Shown: positions 4,978 through 6,883 of the stretch, piece after piece
Layout: each line of letters starts with the position of its first letter
How positions within the stretch are numbered: the stretch's first letter is position 1
Assembly (NCBI GenBank): GCA_002293275.1
Contig: DBCX01000009.1
Span: 2,826 to 9,708 of the forward strand
DNA: 6,883 nucleotides
DNA from: Cyanobacteria bacterium UBA947
GTDB lineage: Bacteria; Cyanobacteriota; Vampirovibrionia; Gastranaerophilales; Gastranaerophilaceae
Direction: 5' to 3'
Made by a program: the position numbers and the translations under genes
The notes under the pieces: generated by a model
Told to the model about the DNA's origin: nothing
Seen by the model: the letters and a program-made list of their open reading frames with translations, nothing else
Database searches by the model: none

Positions 4978-6306
4978 ATGATGAGAAGAAATTTTAAACA
5001 TTACATAAAAGAGCTTTTGAATATTGCCTGGCCGATAGTGATGGGTAACATTGGTTTTATCCTGATTGGCGCAGGTGACGTCTTGGTGGCAGGCAGGCAC
5101 TCAACCGATACGCTCTCTGCTATCAGCATCGCGGTGGCTGTTTTAAACTGTATATTAATTTTCGGGACAGGCTTGCTCTCAAGCGTAACCCCGATTTTGT
5201 CAAACATCCGCGGGGCAGGCGGCTCGGCGACAAAATATTTTTACCCGACGGTCAGGTTTTCGCTTGTCACATCTGTTGTGCTGATGGCGTCTGTGTTTGC
5301 GTGCATCCCACTGATTGATGTGCTTGGATTTGAGCCGCATCTGGTTGCGCCGATAAAACAATACATGTTCATAACCGCGTTGTGCAGCCCTTTTATATAT
5401 TTGCAAATCGGGTTGAAAGAATTTTTGCAGGCGCACGAAATAGTGTTTTTTCCGAATTTGGTGATACTTTTGTGCGTGGTCTTGAACATTGTTTTGAACG
5501 TAATTTTCGTGTTCGGGTGGGGACCTGTTCCGGAGCTGGGGACTGTGGGGCTTGCGGTGGCCAGCTATATTGTGCGGGTTGTAATGATGCTTGCGCTGCT
5601 GATTTATTGCTACAAAATTATGAAATTTGAAAGCTTTGCGGACAGGGAATATTACAAAAGCATTTTCAAAGTCGGGCTGCCGATTTCGTTTGCGATTATG
5701 ATTGAGTTCGTCGCGTTTAACAGTATGGCAATTATAATGGGGCGTCAGGCGGGGATTTACGCAGCCGCACACAACCTGATTTGTACGCTGACGACCATAC
5801 CGTTTATGGTTGCGCTGGCAATCTCAAACGCGATTGCGGTAAAAGTCGGGTTTGCAAACGGCGCTGACAACATGGCTGATTTAAAACGGTACGCCTTCAA
5901 CGGAACCGCCATGGCTGTCGGGTTTATGGCGTGCAGCGCGTTGGTATTTGTGAGCTTCCCCGAATTTTTGGTGAAACTTTTCACAAGCGACGCCGCGCTG
6001 ATAAAAATCGCGCTGCCGATAATGTATCTGGTGGGTGCGTTTCAAGTGTTTGACGGACTGCAGGTTTCGCTGTCGGGGATTTTTAAGGGGATAAAGAAAA
6101 CCAAAATTGTCCTCATTTCAAACCTGATTGGGTACTGGGGGCTGGCAATCCCGCTCGGATATTACCTTGCAATTGTTTTAAAAATGGAGCTGATTGGGTT
6201 TTGGTGGGGGCTTTTTGCGGCAGGGGTCTTCTTGTGTACGTTGATGCTGGGCTTTCTGCTGCGGCATTTTAAAAAAATGAAATTAACATTAAAACCACAA
6301 TCGTAA
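4978..6306 (+). CDS. MATE family efflux transporter, 442 aa
   Basis: This is a complete polytopic membrane protein of the MATE (NorM-like) family, an antiporter that exports small cationic or amphipathic molecules using a proton or sodium gradient. The N-terminal half begins with the family signature LLNIAWPIVMGN (13-24; Pro19 in helix 1), a membrane-embedded Asp34 and the VAGR motif (37-40). About twelve hydrophobic segments follow in two six-helix halves. SLSGIFKGIKKTK in the second half resembles the conserved LRGxxDT loop of NorM-type proteins. Length (about 440 aa) is standard. An upstream TTG at 4960 is also in frame, but ATG 4978 (or 4981) is a far better start by alignment to MATE N-termini. 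It begins 48 bp after the carbamoyltransferase and may be co-transcribed or use its own start-proximal promoter. Context suggests it exports the carbamoylated product, like SxtM/SxtF; a general drug-efflux role is the alternative. The stop codon TAA lies in the loop of a perfect palindrome. Confidence 0.9.
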   Translation: MMRRNFKHYIKELLNIAWPIVMGNIGFILIGAGDVLVAGRHSTDTLSAISIAVAVLNCILIFGTGLLSSVTPILSNIRGAGGSATKYFYPTVRFSLVTSVVLMASVFACIPLIDVLGFEPHLVAPIKQYMFITALCSPFIYLQIGLKEFLQAHEIVFFPNLVILLCVVLNIVLNVIFVFGWGPVPELGTVGLAVASYIVRVVMMLALLIYCYKIMKFESFADREYYKSIFKVGLPISFAIMIEFVAFNSMAIIMGRQAGIYAAAHNLICTLTTIPFMVALAISNAIAVKVGFANGADNMADLKRYAFNGTAMAVGFMACSALVFVSFPEFLVKLFTSDAALIKIALPIMYLVGAFQVFDGLQVSLSGIFKGIKKTKIVLISNLIGYWGLAIPLGYYLAIVLKMELIGFWWGLFAAGVFLCTLMLGFLLRHFKKMKLTLKPQS

Positions 6307-6315
6307 GATTGTGGT
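6294..6315. repeat. Perfect 9-bp palindrome between MATE and hcp
   Basis: ACCACAATC (6294-6302) and GATTGTGGT (6307-6315) are perfect inverted copies around the 4-nt loop GTAA. The loop holds the MATE stop codon (6304-6306). The right arm runs into the presumed extended -10 of hcp. There is no T-run after the stem on the plus strand, so it is a poor terminator for MATE. Position across the hcp core promoter suits a repressor site. On the minus strand the stem would be followed by TTTTAATG. Confidence 0.6.
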
Positions 6316-6320
6316 ACAAT
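6312..6320 (+). promoter_or_regulatory. Extended -10 promoter of hcp
   Basis: TG-G-TACAAT lies upstream of hcp with a predicted start near 6327 and a leader of about 27 nt that contains a strong ribosome binding site. No good -35 is seen at 17 bp. The overlapping TATAAA at 6320-6325 is an alternative -10. Confidence 0.5.
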
Positions 6321-6324
6321 ATAA

Positions 6325-6335
6325 AAAATGCATTC
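6325..6335 (+). promoter_or_regulatory. NsrR-half-site-like sequence at the hcp transcription start
   Basis: AAAATGCATTC matches the enterobacterial NsrR half-site AANATGCATTT (as I recall it) at 10 of 11 positions. In E. coli hcp is repressed by the nitric-oxide sensor NsrR, which makes the position suggestive. The motif is AT-rich, ATGCAT is self-palindromic, and no second half-site was found, so this is tentative. Confidence 0.25.
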
Positions 6336-6340
6336 AAAAA

Positions 6341-6347
6341 AAGGAGA
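6341..6347 (+). promoter_or_regulatory. Strong ribosome binding site of hcp
   Basis: AAGGAGA lies 6 nt before ATG 6354. It contrasts with the SD-less genes in this window. Confidence 0.85.
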
Positions 6348-6353
6348 GAATTT

Positions 6354-6883
6354 ATGGATAAAATGTTTTGCTTTCAATGCGAACAGACAGCGGGTTCAAA
6401 AGCGTGCACTCAAATGGGTGTTTGCGGTAAGTCAGCCGATGTTGCAAACTTGCAGGATAAACTGACAAGCTCGTTAATAAAACTGGCAAATGTTGCGAAC
6501 AACACGCCGGAAAATACAAAAATTCTCGTGGACGGACTTTTTACAACAATCACAAACGTAAGTTTTGATTTGGACTCAATCCAAACGCTTGTTGACGAGG
6601 TTATATCAGAATCCGAACAAGTCGATTTTGATATCCAAACTGTTTGGGATTGCAGCGAAGATATCCGAAGTTTGAAATCTTTGATTTTATTCGGCTTGAA
6701 AGGGGTCGCCGCATACGCGCATCACGCAAGAGTTTTAGGCTACGAAGACGCATCGGTAAACGACTTTTTTTATGAGGCATTGAAAGCAATCTCAAAAGAT
6801 TTGTCAGCGGATGAATTGTTGGCGCTTGTTCTAAAAACCGGTGAAATCAACCTAAAATGCATGGAGCTGCTTGACAGGGCCAA
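6354..6883 (+). CDS. hcp: Hybrid cluster protein (hydroxylamine reductase), N-terminal part
   Basis: The first 176 codons are present and the gene runs off the window; the full family length is about 540-550 aa. The N-terminus MFCFQCEQTAGSKACTQMGV carries four cysteines, C6, C9, C18 and C24, with spacing C-x2-C-x8-C-x5-C. This is the class I arrangement that binds a [4Fe-4S] cubane, as in Desulfovibrio Hcp, and differs from the class II [2Fe-2S] spacing of E. coli. Later conserved segments include LKGVAAYAHHARVLGYED (about 119-136) and TGEINLKCMELLDRA near the window end. The hybrid-cluster ligands and the rest of the catalytic domain lie beyond the window. Hcp is a cytosolic enzyme reducing nitric oxide or hydroxylamine and protects anaerobes from nitrosative stress. 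It has its own promoter, palindrome and ribosome binding site, so it is probably not part of the preceding operon. Confidence 0.95.
   Translation, partial: MDKMFCFQCEQTAGSKACTQMGVCGKSADVANLQDKLTSSLIKLANVANNTPENTKILVDGLFTTITNVSFDLDSIQTLVDEVISESEQVDFDIQTVWDCSEDIRSLKSLILFGLKGVAAYAHHARVLGYEDASVNDFFYEALKAISKDLSADELLALVLKTGEINLKCMELLDRA

Noticed and set aside
5200..5772. 190-codon open frame on the minus strand inside the MATE gene
   Set aside because: It is antisense to a clear transporter, its product is rich in His/Arg/Lys/Asn with no recognisable motif, and no start signal is seen; it is a frame shadow.
1736..6306. A saxitoxin biosynthesis cluster
   Set aside because: Only the tailoring and export-type families are seen. 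No polyketide-like SxtA, amidinotransferase, cyclase or Rieske oxygenase gene is in the window, so toxin production is not supported.

Overview
The window looks like a moderately AT-rich bacterial chromosome segment from an anaerobe. Hcp at the right edge carries the class I cysteine spacing (C-x2-C-x8-C-x5-C) found in strict anaerobes. Gene spacing is tight, with no rRNA, tRNA, CRISPR array or insertion sequence. I cannot name the organism from sequence alone. The odd amylase-like protein and general gene style remind me of gut Gastranaerophilales (Melainabacteria), but that is a weak impression.

Layout. On the minus strand at the left lie the first 65 codons of a flavin reductase-like protein (3'-truncated by the window edge) and, upstream of it, a complete 437-aa amylase-like TIM-barrel protein. 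A divergent intergenic region of about 140 bp follows. It holds a well-formed promoter (TTGACT, 18 bp, extended -10) driving a plus-strand run of five genes: a 56-aa DUF5989/SxtK-type membrane peptide; a 320-aa membrane-anchored SGNH/GDSL-like protein; a 74-aa SxtJ-like membrane protein; a 609-aa TobZ/NodU/SxtI-type O-carbamoyltransferase; and a 442-aa MATE transporter. Last comes the 5' part of hcp (hybrid cluster protein), with its own promoter and a strong ribosome binding site.

How the genes fit together. The five plus-strand genes match, in family content, the consecutive sxtI-sxtJ-sxtK-sxtL-sxtM block of cyanobacterial saxitoxin clusters (O-carbamoyltransferase, two small unknown proteins, GDSL hydrolase, MATE exporter), here in the order K-L-J-I-M. 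No saxitoxin core genes are visible. The reasonable reading is a portable carbamoylation, ester-processing and export module acting on an unknown hydroxylated small molecule or glycan. The flanking flavin reductase and hcp genes look like unrelated redox/stress genes.

A second theme is gene starts. Three genes without a Shine-Dalgarno sequence have a TANNNT box exactly 6 nt before ATG, which suggests leaderless transcripts, whereas other genes here have ordinary ribosome binding sites.
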